Positions 41,461 through 52,230 are shown, counted from the first letter of the stretch. The stretch is DNA of 64,000 bases from Hermatobates lingyangjiaoensis (GCA_026182355.1 JAPFBL010000580.1:62001-126000); one strand, 5' to 3'. Translations and numbers: made by a program. Notes: generated by a model not told the origin, from the letters alone.

Positions 41461-42330
41461 ATTATGGAAGAAATGAGACTTGGCCAGAACCAAAATTTAT
41501 GTATCCTAATATACAGATATTATGGAAGAAATGAGACTTGGCCAGAACAAAAATTTATGTATCCTAATATACAGATATTATGGAAGAAATGAGACTTGGC
41601 CAGAACCAAAATTTATGTATCCTAATATACAGATATTATGGAAGAAATGAGACTTGGCCAGAACAAAAATTTATGTATCCTAATATACAGATATTATGAA
41701 AGAAATGAGACTTGGCCAGAACCAAAATTTATGTATCCTAATATACAGATATTATGGAAGAAATGAGACTTGGCCAGAACAAAAATTTATGTATCCTAAT
41801 ATACAGATATTATGGATGAAATGAGACTTGGCCAGAACCAAAATTTATGTATCCTAATATACAGATATTATGGAAGAAATGAGACTTGGCCAGAACCAAA
41901 ATTTATGTATCCTAATATACAGATATTATGGAAGAAATGAGACTTGGCAAGAACAAAAATTTATGTATCCTAATATACAGATATTATGGATGAAATGAGA
42001 CTTGGCCAGAACCAAAATTTATGTATCCTAATATACAGATCTTATGGAAGAAATGAGACTTGGCCAGAACCAAAATTTATGTATCCTAATATACAGATAT
42101 TATGGAAGAAATGAGACTTGGCAAGAACAAAAATTTATGTATCCTAATATACAGACATTATGGATGAAATGAGACTTGGCCAGAACCAAAATTTATGTAT
42201 CCTAATATACAGATATTATGGAAGAAATGAGACTTGGCCAGAACCAAAATTTATGTATCCTAATATACAGATATTATGGAAGAAATGAGACTTGGCCAGA
42301 ACCAAAATTTATGTATCCTAATATACAATC
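41461..42330 (+). repeat. 58-bp tandem array, 15 copies, in the VP relic
   Basis: Starts every 58 bp from 41461 to 42273, each beginning ATTATGGAAGAAATGAGAC. Variant bases show a dimeric order in copies 1-6 (GAACC/GAACA alternating) and a trimeric order in copies 7-15 (GGATG-, GGAAG-, then CAAGAACA in copies 9 and 12). 58 is not a multiple of three, so each copy shifts frame; three copies (174 bp) restore it. Confidence 0.97.
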
Positions 42331-42589
42331 TGGTAATTTTGAAAAAACCTTTCATCCAGTTATTCAAGATCAACGATTACATATGGGCGCACCAAGAATA
42401 AAGATGGTTCATTCACAAACACCATTGCAAAATCAAGCTGTTAAACCTGATGGTACTCCCGTAGACCCTTCTGTTGAAGGTGTAGCTCTCCTGTAAAAGT
42501 ACAGTAGCTATGTCTATGCCTATAAGCTATGCCTCATTTAATGTATACAGTAGATGAAGAAGCTGAGAGAATAGATGAGACTTAATTTT

Positions 42590-42800
42590 ATTTATTTATT
42601 ATTATTATTCTGTATAAATACAGTTATAAATATTACTAGTTTATTTATGTAACCTTAAAAAAACAATAAAAACAACAAAAAACAAAAAAAAAAGAAAAGA
42701 ACATTGCGACATAGGCAGAGGCAGATGTGTAGCCCCCTGATTACTTGGTGTATACACTCTTAAAAGAGTGTATATGCCGCTGCAGCTTCGGTATGGAGCA
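42590..42800. other. Sequence 3' of the VP relic
   Basis: AT-rich with an A-rich run (42655-42695), then a small hairpin CACTCTTAAAAGAGTG (42757-42772). Whether any of it is viral cannot be told. Confidence 0.4.
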
Positions 42801-42802
42801 AG

Positions 42803-42980
42803 GTTGTTAGAGGTAGTTAGAAGTGGTTGAGGTAGTTAGAGGTGGTTAGAGGTAGTTAGAGGTGGTTGAGGTAGTTAGAAGTGGTTGAGGTAGTTAGAAG
42901 TGGTTAGAGGTAGTTAGAGGTGGTTAGAGGTAGTTAGAAGTGGTTAGAGGTAGTTAGAGGTCGTTAGAGGTAGTTAGGGC
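42803..42980 (+). repeat. GTTAGAGGTAGTTAGAGGTG minisatellite
   Basis: About nine copies of a 20-bp unit made of two similar 10-mers (GGTTAGAGGT, AGTTAGAGGT). The same motif is the target duplication of the insertion at 52231. Confidence 0.92.
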
Positions 42981-43000
42981 TGATGAATAAAACATACATA

Positions 43001-43404
43001 AATTAATAATTAATAAAAAACTAATTAAATAATAAGTAATAAATTTGAAATAAAAAACCCTTGCCGCGCTGCGGCGACAGACCCAACCCTGACTTTTATT
43101 GTATTATTTTAAAGTAATAATATAACAGTCTTTCTCACCCAAAGTTAATATTAAGTGAATTCAATAAATTTAAATTATTAGTTTCTTACATATAGAGCTA
43201 CGCCCTCAAAAGTATGTTAAATACATATTACTGTAATATATCAATTGTGTTAAAAGTTATTTGGGCGGGAGAGACTGTTATATTATTACTTTAAAATAAT
43301 ACAATAAAAGTCAGGGTTGGGTCTGTCGCCGCAGCTGTGGCAAGGGTTTTTTATTTCAAATTTATTACTTATTATTTAATTAGTTTTTTATTAATTATTA
43401 ATTA
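43001..43404. mobile_element. Long-TIR element of unknown class
   Basis: Arms 43001-43150 and 43255-43404 are inverted repeats of about 150 bp with few mismatches (TTGCCGCGCTGCGGCGACAG against CTGTCGCCGCAGCTGTGGCAA). The 100-bp centre is unique. Arms contain a GC-rich block with its own palindrome. No ribozyme core. Could be a MITE, or relate to parvoviral terminal hairpins given the neighbouring VP relic; the first is more likely. Confidence 0.8.
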
Positions 43405-43424
43405 ATAAAAAAGTTACGGCCGTA

Positions 43425-43567
43425 CGTTACCGCTTGTTTTCCCATTTCATATTGGGATATATATATATATATATCAATGATCAAACCACAATAAGAAATG
43501 GGAAAACAAGACTAAGATCTTTCAACCGTAACAAACGGTCTTCGTCAGAGTCAAAAACCCAACTGAT
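43425..43567. mobile_element. Family A fragments
   Basis: Plus stub GCTTGTTTTCCCATTTCATATTGGG (43434-43456), (TA)n, then a minus arm 43474-43565 with core (TCTTCGTCAGAGTC). Flanked by long (TA)n on the right. Confidence 0.8.
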
Positions 43568-43654
43568 ATATATATATATATATATATATTATATAATTAT
43601 ATATTTTATATATATATACTATATATATATATATATATATATATATTCTTATAT

Positions 43655-43946
43655 TTGGGCAACAGTCCTTCATTTATACATGTGAGATTAAATTGTCTGC
43701 CTACTTTTGTCTTAATCAGTTTTTTGAATTTATTTTCCAAATCTCGGAAGTGAAATTGAAATTTCATAAATTGAAATTGGATTTCAATTTAATCTCACAT
43801 GTATATAAATGAAGGACTGTTCCCCAAATATACGAATTTCAAACTATACGACCCAATAGTCAGAAAAGAAGGATTTACTTTGAACGAGATTTGGAAAAGA
43901 AATCCAAAAAACTGATTAAGACAAAAGTAGGCAGACAATTTAATCT

Positions 43947-43960
<14 letters not shown>
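43655..43960. pseudogene. PLE N-terminal foldback
   Basis: Left arm 43655-43747 is inverted against 43796-43960. The plus frame on the right reads NEGLFPKYTNFKLYDPIV then RKEGFTLNEIWKRNPKN, followed in another frame by residues of the KKLIKTKVGRQFNL segment. EGLxPKYTNxKLxDP...R.E.FT is the clearest PLE N-terminal match here. Decayed and inverted. Confidence 0.65.
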
Positions 43961-43984
<24 letters not shown>

Positions 43985-43986
<2 letters not shown>

Positions 43987-44640
43987 GTATATAAAGTTAT
44001 TAAGGGATATGACTGTATAATATTTTATTTCCCTTATATTGACCGGAGGGGGGGGGGGGTGCAGTGAAGCTGATTCTGCTCTTTTCCCTTAATGGTACAA
44101 GTAGAACACCTGAAGATGAATATAGAGAGAAAGTACGTAAGCTATATCACTAAGTTCCGTTTTAGGAATGATAGTTTTGACCTGGGAAGATGTTACTCAT
44201 GCACAGGGTCTAGCTGTTCTTCTAAAGGAAAGGGGGTATAAAAAGAGATTAAGTTATCCGGTTGTGCATTTGTCAGCTGGGTAGGCGTTATCATAAATTT
44301 ATAAGACTACTGATAAGGGGTGGTGTTTAGTCAGCTTAATGCGCGATGTCATTACAAGATAACTGCACACTCCTTTATAAGAGGCTCTACTGGCCTAGTA
44401 GCAAATGCAAAAACCCCCCACTTTCCTCCTATAACATACCTGTTATTTGTATACCAGTAATGCTAAACAAAATTTCAACATATTTTCAAATGCAAAACAA
44501 AAAGTATTTTTTTTTATAAAAAATGTTCTCTGAAACACAAAGAAATGTTTTCTGTCGTCCCTAAAACTTACATCGGTCCAGTATCTGTCTACAGATACAC
44601 ATATAAAAAGTATATGTAATACATGTCATCAATACATATA
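43985..44640. other. Unclassified stretch with poly-G
   Basis: G12-type run near 44047-44060. 44060-44400 has near-balanced composition and short frames but nothing recognisable. Confidence 0.35.
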
Positions 44641-44641
44641 A

Positions 44642-44852
44642 TACGTATAAAAAGATTTCACATAAAAACGTGAAATAACAATGAATGATCAAACCACAAT
44701 AAGAAATGGGAAAACAAGACTAAGACCTTTCAACCGTAACAAGCGGTCTTCGAAAGAGTCGAAGTCGACACTCTGACGAAGACCACTTGTTACGGTTGAA
44801 AGATCTTAGTTTTGTTTTCCCATTTCTTATTGTGGTTTGATCATTCATATAA
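44642..44852. mobile_element. Family A foldback
   Basis: Left minus arm with core; centre AGTCGAAGTCGACAC. Right arm CTGACGAAGACCACTTGTTACGG, GAAAGATCTTAGT and ATTGTGGTTTGATCATTC. Confidence 0.85.
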
Positions 44853-44864
44853 TACGTATACATG

Positions 44865-45340
44865 AAAATATTATTGAGTTCTCGTTGATTAAATTAAATA
44901 GATCAAATATTATAAACATTAATAACGGGTTGTTCTGGCTTGAATCAGTGTTAACAAGGGCAATAGCCCCTTCTAAGAGGGTTGACAGCTAGCGGATAGT
45001 TTTTTTACTCTTTCTTACTGTACTCCTTTGTTTCCCCAAATATCCCTCTCTGAACATTAGTCCTTTGCTGTACTTTCACCCTTTTAAAATACCACTCTTC
45101 CCTCCCACTCTTCTCAACCTCTCACCAGATGTTTTCTGCATTTAGTGTTTCAGTTGGGTTTTTGAATTTGACGAAGAACGCTTATTACGGTTGAAAGATC
45201 TTAGTCCTGTTTTCCCATTTCATATTATGGTTTGATCATTGATTGTTATTTCACGTGTTTATGTGAAATAACAATCAATGAGCAAACGACAATATGAAAT
45301 GGGAAAACAAGACTAAGATCTTTCAACCGTAACCCTTTTA
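44865..45340 (+). pseudogene. PLE 3' end copy with endonuclease remnant
   Basis: Starts in the C-terminal endonuclease coding region: a plus frame resembling IIEFSLIKLNRSNIININ and RAIAPSKRVDS, parallel to the minus-strand PLE at 60400-60560. It continues through the same 3' untranslated sequence (CTTTGTTTCCCCAAATATCCC, CCCTCCCACTCTTCTC), the family A core (mutated: TTGACGAAGAACGC) and the hairpin end, then an inverted arm (45265-45335). It ties the family A repeat to a PLE coding region a second time. Confidence 0.8.
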
Positions 45341-45444
45341 AAATACCATATATTATTGAAAATGACACCAAATTTTGCTGACTCGTGTTTCTTAACAAGT
45401 TCATCCTTTTTTGTAAATAACACTCTCAATATTTCGTCTACTCA

Positions 45445-45535
45445 ATAAAGTACATCTCCTATAGTCGGCATGTTTTCGAATGATCAACATTCACGTCCTG
45501 ATGATGAATTTTGATGATTCGAAACATGTTTTTGT
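45445..45535. mobile_element. Family D foldback, collapsed
   Basis: AGTACATCTCCTATAGTCGG, GCATGTTTTCGAATGATCAACATTC, ACGTCCTGATGATGAATTTTGATG, ATTCGAAACATG: both arms with the centre deleted. The right core keeps CTGATGA and GAAACATG. Confidence 0.8.
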
Positions 45536-45539
45536 TGAA

Positions 45540-45990
45540 ATTGATGCCGATCTTGAGTTGTTTGAAATCTCACAATGCCTTTTACCTTATGATAGCCTCC
45601 TATATGAGTATCACATATAATAACATTTACATTGTGTTAGTTTATTTTAATTAATGTTAAAGTTTGAGAAAATTTTATGTTATAATGTTTTTGTATTAGA
45701 AATACTTTAACGAATCCTTGATAATGATAGACGGAGACCGAAACATGCCGGAATATACGAATAAAAAATTTGGTGAAGTGATGTATTTTGTTTCTAATGT
45801 ATGGGAGAACCTATGTGAGAAAGGCGATAGAATTTAGTAGACAATGTTTGAGAAACTCAGGACTAATATCTGTTTCAACAAAACTTGCATAAATTAATAC
45901 ATGCTTTCTAAATGCATTAATACATAAATATATATCTTTAAAAATGTCTCCAGGAAAACTCAAAACGTGTTAATCTCAAAATTGACTATT
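45540..45990. other. AT-rich stretch with a hammerhead-like relic
   Basis: 45713-45765 (CTTGATAATGATAGACGGAG, ACCGAAACATGCCGG) loosely follows the hammerhead order. Otherwise nothing recognised. Confidence 0.35.
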
Positions 45991-45994
45991 AACA

Positions 45995-46395
45995 TGATTT
46001 CTATACTTTTGTAGGGTAAAAAGCTAATGAAATGGTCTCCACATATAAAAATTTAAAGGTACAAACAACGCGTTTCAAACACGTAGTGTTCTTCCTCAGG
46101 CATTAAGTAAAAAATACAATGTCATCAGGGAACTATCTACAGTACAAAGTAAATATATTGTTATTTACTTTACTACTACTATATTACGACAGTATATACT
46201 ATATTTACTTTATACTGTAGATAACTCTCTGATGGCATAGTATTTTTTTAGTTAATGCCTGAGGAAGAACACTACGTGTTCGAAACGCGTTGTTTGTACC
46301 ATTAAATTTTTGTATGTGGAGACCATTTCATTAGCTTTTACCCTACAATGAGTAAATACCACATAATAACTGATTGCACTACGCTAGAATTTCTA
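45995..46395. mobile_element. Family E foldback with two cores
   Basis: Arms of about 170 bp from GTAGGGTAAAAAGCTAATG inward (left) and back out to GAGTAAATACCACATAATAAC (right). Plus core 46255-46295 intact, minus core 46066-46104 with one stem II change. Centre has TATTTACTTTATACTGTAG against CTACAGTACAAAGTAAATA. Confidence 0.9.
46255..46295 (+). ncRNA. Hammerhead-like ribozyme, family E
   Basis: CTGAGGA (46259-46265), extra A, GAACAC (46267-46272) pairing with GTGTTC (46276-46281) around TAC, GAA, palindromic ACGCGT (46285-46290), T at the cleavage position. Stem I appears short. Confidence 0.68.
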
Positions 46396-47110
46396 TACTT
46401 TATTTAGAGAAAAAAAGAAGAAAATGAAAAAGAAAAACAAGCTTCAGTCGTTGAATCACAGCCAACGTTCTGCTTGAGAGGTTGATTCTCACGATTGTCT
46501 TCTATTTCGTGAAAACTCCACAGAGAACATCTCACCTTTCCGTGTTATACATTTGTCAGATTGTCTTTTTTTTTAAAAAAAAAAAGTTTTATTTTATTCT
46601 ATTATTATAAGGAATAATTTTTTTGTTTATTGATACAGAATTTTATGTATTTTGGAATATAATGTTTGGTCATTGAAGAAGATAAAAGTTAGACGGCTCT
46701 GGAGAAAGAAAGGAGTTAAAACACTCTTCAGCAATCTACTTTCTCTTTCTCTCACAATTTTCATTGAACCCCACTGTCGACTTTATGCTAAACCAATTTA
46801 CCTTTCCTAAAAACCGATTTCCTCCGCCACCTGTGAGCCAAACCCCCCCCACCTGGAATAGACTTTTTTTTTTGTTATCTGAAGGGAAACAAAAGCCCTT
46901 CAATTCATGTGTTTGTGTCATAGTGTGAAATTCAATTCAATGGCAATATTGTAAAAATGTGATAAAAAGAAATACGTATTTTTTGTCTTCAGAGAATACT
47001 TTCTCTCTGAGATATTGTACAAAATAATAAATTAAAGTTTTGATGATGGCTTTTGGTCAAACTAAAACGAACGCAGATGTTTCTATAAAATGATTTATAT
47101 TAATATTGAG
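46395..47110. other. AT-rich non-coding stretch
   Basis: No gene recognised. A minus frame at 46736-46921 includes Gly-rich text from a CCTCCGCCACC-type stretch; not recognised. Confidence 0.35.
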
Positions 47111-47640
47111 GGATTTTCAGAATTACTTCTCCACACAAAAAAAAAAAATATGAAACTAACAACGCGTTTAGGGTCAGGTTAGCTCAGTGGTTAACATACT
47201 CGCCTCAGGGCTCGTAGTCTGGGGTTCGATACCCACTTGGTCCTCGATTTATCCACGTTGGAGGAGAATAAATCTGAGTACGTCGCCCTCAGAGAGGACT
47301 TTAAGCCGTCAGTACTGAGCCTGTACGATGTCAGACACTCGTTATAGATCCCTTCTCGAAATGTACTGTTCTCGAGTTAGGCAAAATGTAGGACTCCCAA
47401 TGTAGAATCTGTAGAATCATAGATCAAAGAAAAATCAGGTAAACGGCTGGCGTTATCACCCGCTAGGGAATCGGTTTATAAAATAAAAAAAATAATAACG
47501 TATTTTGATCTAATATCATATCTAATATAAACAGTACAGATGTTAATCTCAAGGAGAACACTAAGTGTTCGAAACGCGTTATTACTCGAAGCTTCATATT
47601 AATTTTTTTTTGCGAAGAAACGAAATTCTTGAAATCTCCC
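47110..47640. mobile_element. Family E foldback interrupted by a SINE
   Basis: Left arm (minus) TTCTCCACACAAAAAAAAAA, ACTAACAACGCGTTT stops at 47160. Right arm 47535-47640 has CTCAAGGAGAACACTAAGTG, TTCGAAACGCGTTATTAC and the inverse outer sequence. The SINE at 47161 lies between. Confidence 0.75.
47161..47490 (+). mobile_element. tRNA-derived SINE, type I tail
   Basis: GGGTCAGGTTAGCTCAGTGG, B box GGTTCGATACCC, body, type I tail CAGGTAAACGGCTGGCG, GGAATCGGTTTATAA and A-rich end. Inserted in the left arm of a family E foldback. Confidence 0.88.
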
Positions 47641-47984
47641 CAATATCAGTAAATACCGTACTAGAAAAGACTGCAGTTTCTTATGTTTCTTATTCAATTT
47701 ATATTTAAAAAAAAAATGAAATTAAAATAGATTTATTAACTTCATCAAACTACAGTATATTTATTTTACATTGAAATCTGATAAAGCTCTTTTCTTGTTA
47801 ACTATAGTCCTACTTACAGATTTATTTTCCATTTATAGTACGTTTTTTACTAAGTCTTAATACCTTTTTATTCATTAAAATGTTTTTTTTCTATTTTTGT
47901 TATTACTTATCTCATTTATCATTTCATTTTCTAGCCTCGTCAGTTGGCTACACTAATTGGTGCTTATTACAGTAAAATGAACGA

Positions 47985-48090
47985 GTTTATAAGCTATAAG
48001 AGTGTTTCTATACTCTCTGTGTTACTCTTCTTCGATTTTGTCCACGTATTGTGTCTAGTTTGGATCGCCTTTCCAGATTTTATAGAAAAA
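47985..48090 (+). mobile_element. Family B 3' end fragment
   Basis: GAGTTTATAAGCTATAAGAG, CTCTGTGTTACTCTTCTTCG, GTCTAGTTTGGATCGCC. Core missing. Confidence 0.6.
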
Positions 48091-48150
48091 ATTCCCTCTA
48101 CATATTTCTAGCAAATCCTCCAAATGTATGACTCAATAATACCAATTTAA

Positions 48151-48463
48151 GGGGCCAGGCTAGCTCAGTGGTTACGTGCTCACCTCTGAACTGATAGGAC
48201 CGGAGTTCAATCCTCACCTGGCCCTCGATTTATTCACGCGGGAGGTGAATAAATCTGAGCACGTCGTCCCTCGGAGAAGGACGTTAAACCGTCGGTCCCG
48301 AGCCTGTACGATGTCAGGTACTCGTTAAAGATCCCTACTCTAAATACATTTGAGTTAGGCAAAATTTAGGACTCCCACTGTAGAATCAATCTTCATTGTG
48401 TGGTATCACAAAGGGCCAATGTTCGGCCTATGTGTGTTCCCTTGTGGGACTACCACTGCAACC
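48151..48463 (+). mobile_element. tRNA-derived SINE, type II tail, with TSD
   Basis: GGGGCCAGGCTAGCTCAGTGG head, CCTGGCCC closes the acceptor-like stem, type II tail ending CACTGCAACC with at most one CCTAA unit. 14-bp duplication TAATACCAATTTAA at 48137-48150 and 48464-48477. Confidence 0.95.
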
Positions 48464-49050
48464 TAATACCAATTTAATTCGAATTCTAGTTGGTGTAAAA
48501 CTAGACGATATTAGTTTATGCAGGTCACATTGATAAAAAAACAATCAATATTGTGTTTTTTTTTTTAAAAAAACAAGAGGTATTTTTTTTTCTAAGTTGA
48601 TCTGAATTGAGGAAACTTGGAGAAAAGAGAGTAGAAATTTAGATAGTTCCAAAAATAAATTAGTTTTGGGTGGTTTCCAATGAAACTTATTTACAACTTT
48701 AACTCAAACACAATTCAGAAAGTATTTTGTTATCTATAAAGAATAACTAAATGGAATTTCAATTAAATTAAAAACAGTTCAAACTTTTTGGAAGCTAGAA
48801 GGAGTTTGATAACACGGTTAACTCTATTCTAACCCTAGTTGACAAATATTGGGAGATATTTTCGTAACTACAATTCTGACCTATGTTGGAAATTAACTAA
48901 CTTTTTGTTTGGATATCCACAAATAAAAGAGAATTTTGAAATGGCCTTGAAAAGTTTAAGAATATAAACATACACTGGCTCATAATATGAATAAACACGA
49001 AAATGTTATAAATGCCAAGATTTTGTGATACCCTTGGAGGGGGGGGGGGG

Positions 49051-49350
49051 GCGTGGTAGCACTTTAGCAACGTGTTCGCCTCTTGACTGGTAGATCCGGA
49101 GTTCAATACCCACTCTGGCCCTCGATTTATTCACGTGAAAGCTGAAAAAAATCTAAGGACATCATCGTTCGGAGAGCACGTGAAGCTTTCAAAGCCAAGC
49201 CTGTTCGATACCAGGTACTAGTTTACGAACTGTACTCTAAATACAATTGAGTTAAGCAAAAATTTAGGACTCCCAGTGTAGAATTTCATTACGTGGTATT
49301 AATAAGGACCCATGTTCAGCCTAAGTGTTTCCTCTCACATTCAAATAACC
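49051..49350 (+). mobile_element. Diverged SINE, type II tail
   Basis: GCGTGGTAGCACTTTAGCAACG, GTTCGCCTCTTGACTGG, B box GTTCAATACCC, then CATTACGTGGTATTAATAAGG and CCATGTTCAGCC of the type II tail. Much older than 48151. Preceded by G16. Confidence 0.75.
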
Positions 49351-49419
49351 CAAGCTAAATGTTTTTTGATGAATCAGAATGTGACTTATAATTATTAAAA
49401 TATTTATATATATTATATA

Positions 49420-49615
49420 TTTCACTTAATAAAACGAAACACGATCCAAAACTGGACACAATACGAGTTCAAAATACAAAAAGAATAACACACAGTGTAA
49501 GGAAACACACTTACAGACTCAAATTTTCGGGTAATCCGTCTTTAGGAGAAAAGAGAAAGGAAGACCAAGCACGTTGTAGATGCAACGGCAAGTAACTGTT
49601 GGGTTACTCGTATTA
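49420..49615 (-). mobile_element. Family B terminal repeat, minus
   Basis: Minus strand: GTTACTTGCCGTTGCATC, GTGCTTGGTCTTCC, core 49518-49548 (CTAAAGA in place of CTGAAGA, GAAAATTTGAGTC), TTTGAACTCGTATTGTGTCC, TTATTAAGTGAAATATATAA. Outer parts well conserved. Confidence 0.8.
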
Positions 49616-49619
49616 TCAT

Positions 49620-50490
49620 AGCATAACGTCTTACTAGTTGTTCTATATTTTCGTGTTAGACAATTATTTTTATATAGATAACCTAGAAATATAATGTGGT
49701 TTTTTGACGTATGTTGATTGCAGTAAACGTTTGAATTCATTTAAAACGTGGAGGAAGGAGGTACAATCAAAATCACATTCATTCGATGAGTACTAAAAGA
49801 AACTAGGATTATTTTTTTGAGAAATATGGCAATAGAGAAGGCAATTTGAAATATAAAGCTGATACTCTCTAAAGGTTTGTATACAACTTCAAAATGACTA
49901 TAATTCTTACACCAATCCTTGTATGTACTTATTTATTTTGATAAACATTTTAATTGTGTATCCAAAAGAAAAATTACTAGGAAGAACAAATTAAAAAAAC
50001 TAGTAATTAAAAATATGAATCAGTTACTTTAGAAAACTAAATATATTTACTGAAAATAATTAAAAAATTGTCAGCTGTGCTTGAAAATAATAATGACAAA
50101 AAAAAATTAGTTAGCTTAGCTGAAATTCAGTTAAGCAAACCTAGCTTAAGTTCCTTAGTTCGTTAAGTTCCTTCGATACCTTTTGTGAAATAAAACTCTA
50201 AAGCCAAGATGTGAAACTCATATTCACAGTGGGCCAGAAATAAGTAGTGAGGTAAAGTCAGAGGCCATGCTCAATATTTATGGAAAAAATAACTGCAGCT
50301 GCTATGTCATGTTTAACCTTTTTATAAGGAAACAAACTTTAGTTTTGCTTTAACGCAGAATCTGGTATTCATTTCTTATTTAAATTAATAAATAAAGTAT
50401 GTCTCCCCCCCCCGTATCTTTTCAAGTTCCTTTTTAAAGTAAACCTTTAAAAAAAAGAAAAATAATATTGTTATTTAATAAATATCCAAC
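49620..50490. other. AT-rich non-coding stretch
   Basis: No gene recognised. Short C run near 50403-50414. Confidence 0.4.
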
Positions 50491-50496
50491 TATATA

Positions 50497-50712
50497 TATA
50501 TAAAGATTTCACATAAACACGTGAAATAACAATCAATGATCAAACCACAATAAGAAATGGGAAAACAAGACTAAGATCTTTCAACCGTAACAAGCGGTCT
50601 TCGTCAGAGTCAAAAACCCAACTCAGTTTTTCGTCAGCTGACGAAGACCGCTTGTTACGGTTGAAAGATCTTAGTCTTGTTTTCCCATTTCTTATTGTGG
50701 TTTGATCATATA
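50497..50712. mobile_element. Family A foldback
   Basis: Left arm with complete minus core. Centre CAACTCAGTTTTTCGTCAGC joins to CTGACGAAGACCGC; right core complete except stem I, which is lost at the join. Right arm truncated after GTTTGATCA into (TA)n. Confidence 0.88.
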
Positions 50713-50759
50713 TATATATATATATATATATATAGTATAAACGAATATCCTTAAACAAA

Positions 50760-51755
50760 AACCCAACCGTATATCATAATCGTTTCTTTGTGATATATAT
50801 TTCTTTGATATTAAAATACATATCACAAACAAATATACTAAACTTGAAGTAAGCCAAAAATGTTTTAAAGAACTCGATGTTCATTCAGTTATCATTCAAA
50901 TAAAAGAAATCCATTTTGAACAATTTTAAAAGAAAATTATGACCATAAATAAAGTTTCTTTTTTCTGAATTACTTTTAAAAAAATGCATTACTTTTATTA
51001 AAACAAATGCTCAAATAATCAAAAGAAAGTGTTAAACAATGTAGAAGTTAGCAAAATTTGGTAAATTATTTTCTATTTAAATCTTAAATAAACATGATAT
51101 AGGATTCAATTTTGTGTAAACAATTTTTAAAATGTAATTGAACACAGTATACTTGAAAAATAACTTTTATGTGATTGTGGTAATATTATTGTTAATAATA
51201 AGCATTTTATAATGTCAGAATTATAAATATGATCATATATAGGAACTACAGTTTCAAATATGATAAAATTTCATTTTAAAGCTCTAAATAAGTTCATTAT
51301 TAATTTTGCAGTTGTACTATATAATTATAATAATTCTATAATAATAAGTATTGTGTATTTTTATAACGTGTTCTAAATATTTCATTTGCTATTATGATAA
51401 ATAAATATATCATATAAATTCCAGAAGTTTCTTATAATTTATGGAAAGTGTGTTTATGACATGTAAGACCTAACAACTAAACAATTTCCAAGTCTCATTA
51501 AGCGTATGTTTCCCATTAAGATATTAGACTGCAAAGTATTATGTCCAAAAAATTAAAAGTTCTTTTGGGATACGTCTATATTATATTCCTATTTTTGTTG
51601 CCATTAAATACTAATAAGACCATTATAAATGGTAAGTAACATTTTCATCAGGCAGATCATAAACACCAAAACCCTTAGTAACCAAAACAATCTTAAAACA
51701 AATATGAGAAGAAAAAATAATATAAGAAAAGTTGAGTCTAAACGTAAAATTATAT
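50760..51755. other. AT-rich non-coding stretch
   Basis: One kilobase of very AT-rich sequence without gene, foldback or recognised repeat. Confidence 0.5.
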
Positions 51756-51769
51756 TATTTATAAGTAGG

Positions 51770-52082
51770 GGGTCAGGTTAGCTCAGTGGTTGCGTGCTCA
51801 CCCCTGAACTGATAGGACCGGGGTTCGATCCCCACCAGCCCCTCGATTTATTCACGCGGGAGGTGAATAAATCTGAGCGTGTCGTCCCTCGGAGAAGGAC
51901 GTTAAACTGTCGGTCCCGAGCCTGTATGATGTCAGGTACTCCTCTAAATACACTTGAGTTAGGCAAAATTTAGGACTCCCACTGTAGAATCAATCTTCAT
52001 TGTGTGGTATCACAAAGGGCCAATGCTCGGCCTACGTGTGTCCCCTTGTGGGACTGCCACTGCAACCTAACCTAACCTAACC
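51770..52082 (+). mobile_element. tRNA-derived SINE, type II tail, with TSD
   Basis: GGTCAGGTTAGCTCAGTGG, B box GGTTCGATCCCC, type II tail ending GCAACC and two further CTAACC units. 14-bp duplication TATTTATAAGTAGG at 51756-51769 and 52083-52096. Internal deletion after CAGGTACTC. Among the youngest copies. Confidence 0.95.
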
Positions 52083-52230
52083 TATTTATAAGTAGGAAAT
52101 TTGGACACTATAAAACAGCAACTGTATCCTCTCCTCAAGAGCAATGAATTTGCACCAAGTTAAAACTACTTCAGTTTCATTTTACTGGTTTTTCCCATAT
52201 TGAAAACGAAGGTGGTTAGAGGTGGTTAAG

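Larger units (their letters stand above)
39549..42496 (+). pseudogene. Densovirus-like capsid (VP) endogenous relic
   Basis: Plus-strand blocks in different frames and with stops resemble a parvoviral capsid protein: an N-terminal charged segment with a Gly-rich run (GGSRGGGGGSS, about 39740-39775), then 40435-40700 with HDIPWNYLFCYLSPRE, a motif region seen in densovirus VP (IPW..P/F.YLSP.E), then 40690-40990 (GVRLPFETNSS and FPRPLRTNT), 41010-41300, the IQPGFLIGMVSIRNKD block (41335-41385) and a C-terminal block (42300-42495, GRNETWPEPKFMYPNIQ). At least four frame changes or stops separate the blocks. Two later events disrupt it further: a Tigger-like insertion and a 15-copy array. No NS1 helicase was found. 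Family-level assignment by motif only; clearly non-functional. Confidence 0.65.

Noticed and set aside
51876..52081. Interstitial telomere block (TTAGG)n
   Set aside because: Only two to four CCTAA units, always at the end of a type II SINE, so it is an element tail and not telomere DNA.
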